In this document: one piece after another, positions 4,037-5,027 of the stretch
How the letters are laid out: each line of letters opens with the position of its first letter
How positions within the stretch are numbered: position 1 is the stretch's first letter
Assembly (NCBI GenBank): GCA_035624865.1
Contig: DASPQS010000244.1
Coordinates: 1-5,027, forward strand
Length of the DNA: 5,027 nucleotides
DNA from: JASHZA01 sp035624865
Lineage (GTDB): Bacteria > Desulfobacterota > Binatia > Binatales > Binataceae
Reading direction: 5' to 3'
Translations under genes and position numbers: made by a program
Notes under the pieces: model-generated
What the model was told of the DNA's origin: nothing
The model's input: the letters and a program-made list of their open reading frames with translations, nothing else
Database searches by the model: none

Positions 4037-4959
4037 TCCGGCCCGACATCAACATCGACTTCGTCGGCAAGCGCTTCTTTTTCGTCGCACTCTCGACCGC
4101 GATCAATCTCGCGGCCATCCTTCTGCTGATCTTCGTCGGCCTCAATTACGGCGTCGACTTCGCCGGCGGCAGCGTGGTCCAGGTAAAGTTCGATCAACCC
4201 ACCTCGGCCGCGCGGATTCGTCAGGCGCTCGCACCGCTTGACCTCGGCGAAGTCACGGTGCAGGAATTCGGCGCGACCAACTTGAACCAGTACCTCGCAC
4301 GCTTCGAGAAAGTCCGCAACATCGGCAGCCTCGGCAAACGGCTCGAGGGAGCGCTCGACCAAAGCTACGGCCCGAGCAACAAGGCGCAGGTCCTGCGGGT
4401 CGAGACCGTCGGCGCCAAGGTGGGCCGCGACCTGCGCGTCGACGGCTTTCTCGCCGTCGCCTTCGCCACCGTCTTCATGGGCATCTACATCGCGCTTCAG
4501 TTCCGCGGCGTCAGTTGGAGTTTCGGCGCCGGCGCCGTAATCGCGCTGATCCACGACGTGCTGGTGGTCACCGGCGCGCTCGTGCTCTCGCGTCTGGAGT
4601 TCGACCTGACCACGCTCGCGGCGGTGCTCACGGTCATCGGCTATTCGGTCCACGACACCATCATCGTCTCGGACCGCATTCGCGAAGATGCGGCCAAGCG
4701 CCGGCGCGAGCCGCTCGAGTCGATCATGAACCGCGCGATCAATGAGACCCTCTCGCGCACCATCCTGACCTCGGGTACCGCCCTCACCGTGCTGCTCTCC
4801 CTGCTGTTGCTGGGCGGGCCAATCCTGAGGCCTGCGGCCTTTACGCTCTTTATCGGGATAATCACAGGAACCTACTCGTCGATTTACATCGCCGGTCCGG
4901 TGGTGCTCTTCTGGGAAGGCGGCCGCGGCGCCCGGAGCGCCCCTGCGCGAGCGGCCTGA
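4021..4959 (+). CDS. secF: Protein translocase subunit SecF, 312 aa
   Basis: Inner-membrane component of the SecDF complex, which uses the proton gradient to help pull preproteins through SecYEG. The length fits the family. RPDINIDFVGKRFF (7-20) is the typical start, followed by TM1 (about 19-41). GVDFAGGS (44-51) is the canonical D-F-x-G-G motif opening the periplasmic P4 domain (about 45-135). VETVGAKVGRDL (127-138) leads into TM2, and five more membrane segments follow from about 140 to 297. Conserved family elements include ALIHDVLVVTGAL (175-187, with Asp179) and VIGYSVHDTIIVSDRIRED (205-223, with Asp212), plus NRAINETLSRTILTSGTAL (237-255). ATG 4021 was chosen because the family N-terminus begins here; an in-frame GTG at 3958 would add 21 residues without similarity. 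No secD or yajC is next to it, which is unusual. The C-terminal tail (299-312) is Arg/Ala-rich. Confidence 0.95.
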   Translation: MALQLIRPDINIDFVGKRFFFVALSTAINLAAILLLIFVGLNYGVDFAGGSVVQVKFDQPTSAARIRQALAPLDLGEVTVQEFGATNLNQYLARFEKVRNIGSLGKRLEGALDQSYGPSNKAQVLRVETVGAKVGRDLRVDGFLAVAFATVFMGIYIALQFRGVSWSFGAGAVIALIHDVLVVTGALVLSRLEFDLTTLAAVLTVIGYSVHDTIIVSDRIREDAAKRRREPLESIMNRAINETLSRTILTSGTALTVLLSLLLLGGPILRPAAFTLFIGIITGTYSSIYIAGPVVLFWEGGRGARSAPARAA

Positions 4960-5027
4960 GTTCGCGTTCACCGCCGCGACGGTCAGCCCATAGTTCACGT
5001 CGCCCAGGTTTACATCGCCGCAGTTCA
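4960..5027. other. Unassigned right-hand end
   Basis: These 68 bases after the secF stop contain no T-run hairpin, start with a ribosome binding site, or other signal I can support. Two minus-strand frames are open here, one giving a protein-like fragment (see findings), but neither has a stop at the boundary with secF. Confidence 0.3.

Noticed and set aside
4033..4998. 321-codon minus-strand frame over secF
   Set aside because: Overlaps nearly all of secF; composition (Asp, Glu, Arg, His runs) is typical of the antisense of a membrane-protein gene.

Overview
The window is GC-rich and gene-dense. Most likely it comes from a free-living, Gram-negative, possibly uncultured soil or sediment bacterium. 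Pointers are a Tat-exported molybdenum enzyme, a secreted copper protein, a bacterial-type SecF and a TrmI-type tRNA methyltransferase. I cannot place it taxonomically; a Desulfobacterota/Binatota-like lineage is only a guess. I see no mobile elements, CRISPR arrays, rRNA or complete tRNA genes.

Layout. Positions 1-300 (minus) hold the first 100 codons of a Tat-exported sulfite-oxidase-family molybdopterin enzyme, cut by the left edge. It is divergent, across 145 bases, from a secreted cupredoxin-like protein (446-1006, plus), and the intergenic stretch carries candidate back-to-back promoters and two small dyads. Converging on the cupredoxin with only 10 bases between them is a cyclase-family (kynurenine formamidase-like) metal hydrolase (1017-1946, minus). 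Upstream of that, on the same strand, is trmI, the tRNA m1A58 methyltransferase (2023-2970, TTG start), with an unusual acidic, tandemly repeated C-terminal tail.

Positions 2971-3239 form a divergent regulatory region. It contains a candidate small RNA or attenuator (about 3099-3163: 7-bp closing stem plus T-run), a perfect TATAAT, and a GC-rich leader hairpin. Then come two small plus-strand zinc-ribbon genes of unknown function, 57 aa (3240-3413) and 113 aa (3431-3772), 17 bases apart. After a 248-base gap with a candidate promoter and a 24-codon overlapping leader ORF comes a full-length secF (4021-4959) with no secD next to it. The last 68 bases hold nothing I can assign.

How the genes may work together. 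The Mo enzyme and cupredoxin are both exported and divergently paired, so an electron donor/acceptor relationship is a reasonable hypothesis. The two zinc-ribbon proteins look like one operon. The cyclase, trmI and secF are housekeeping or metabolic genes with no evident link to one another. The least explained parts are the zinc-ribbon pair with its structured upstream region, and the start region of the secF gene.
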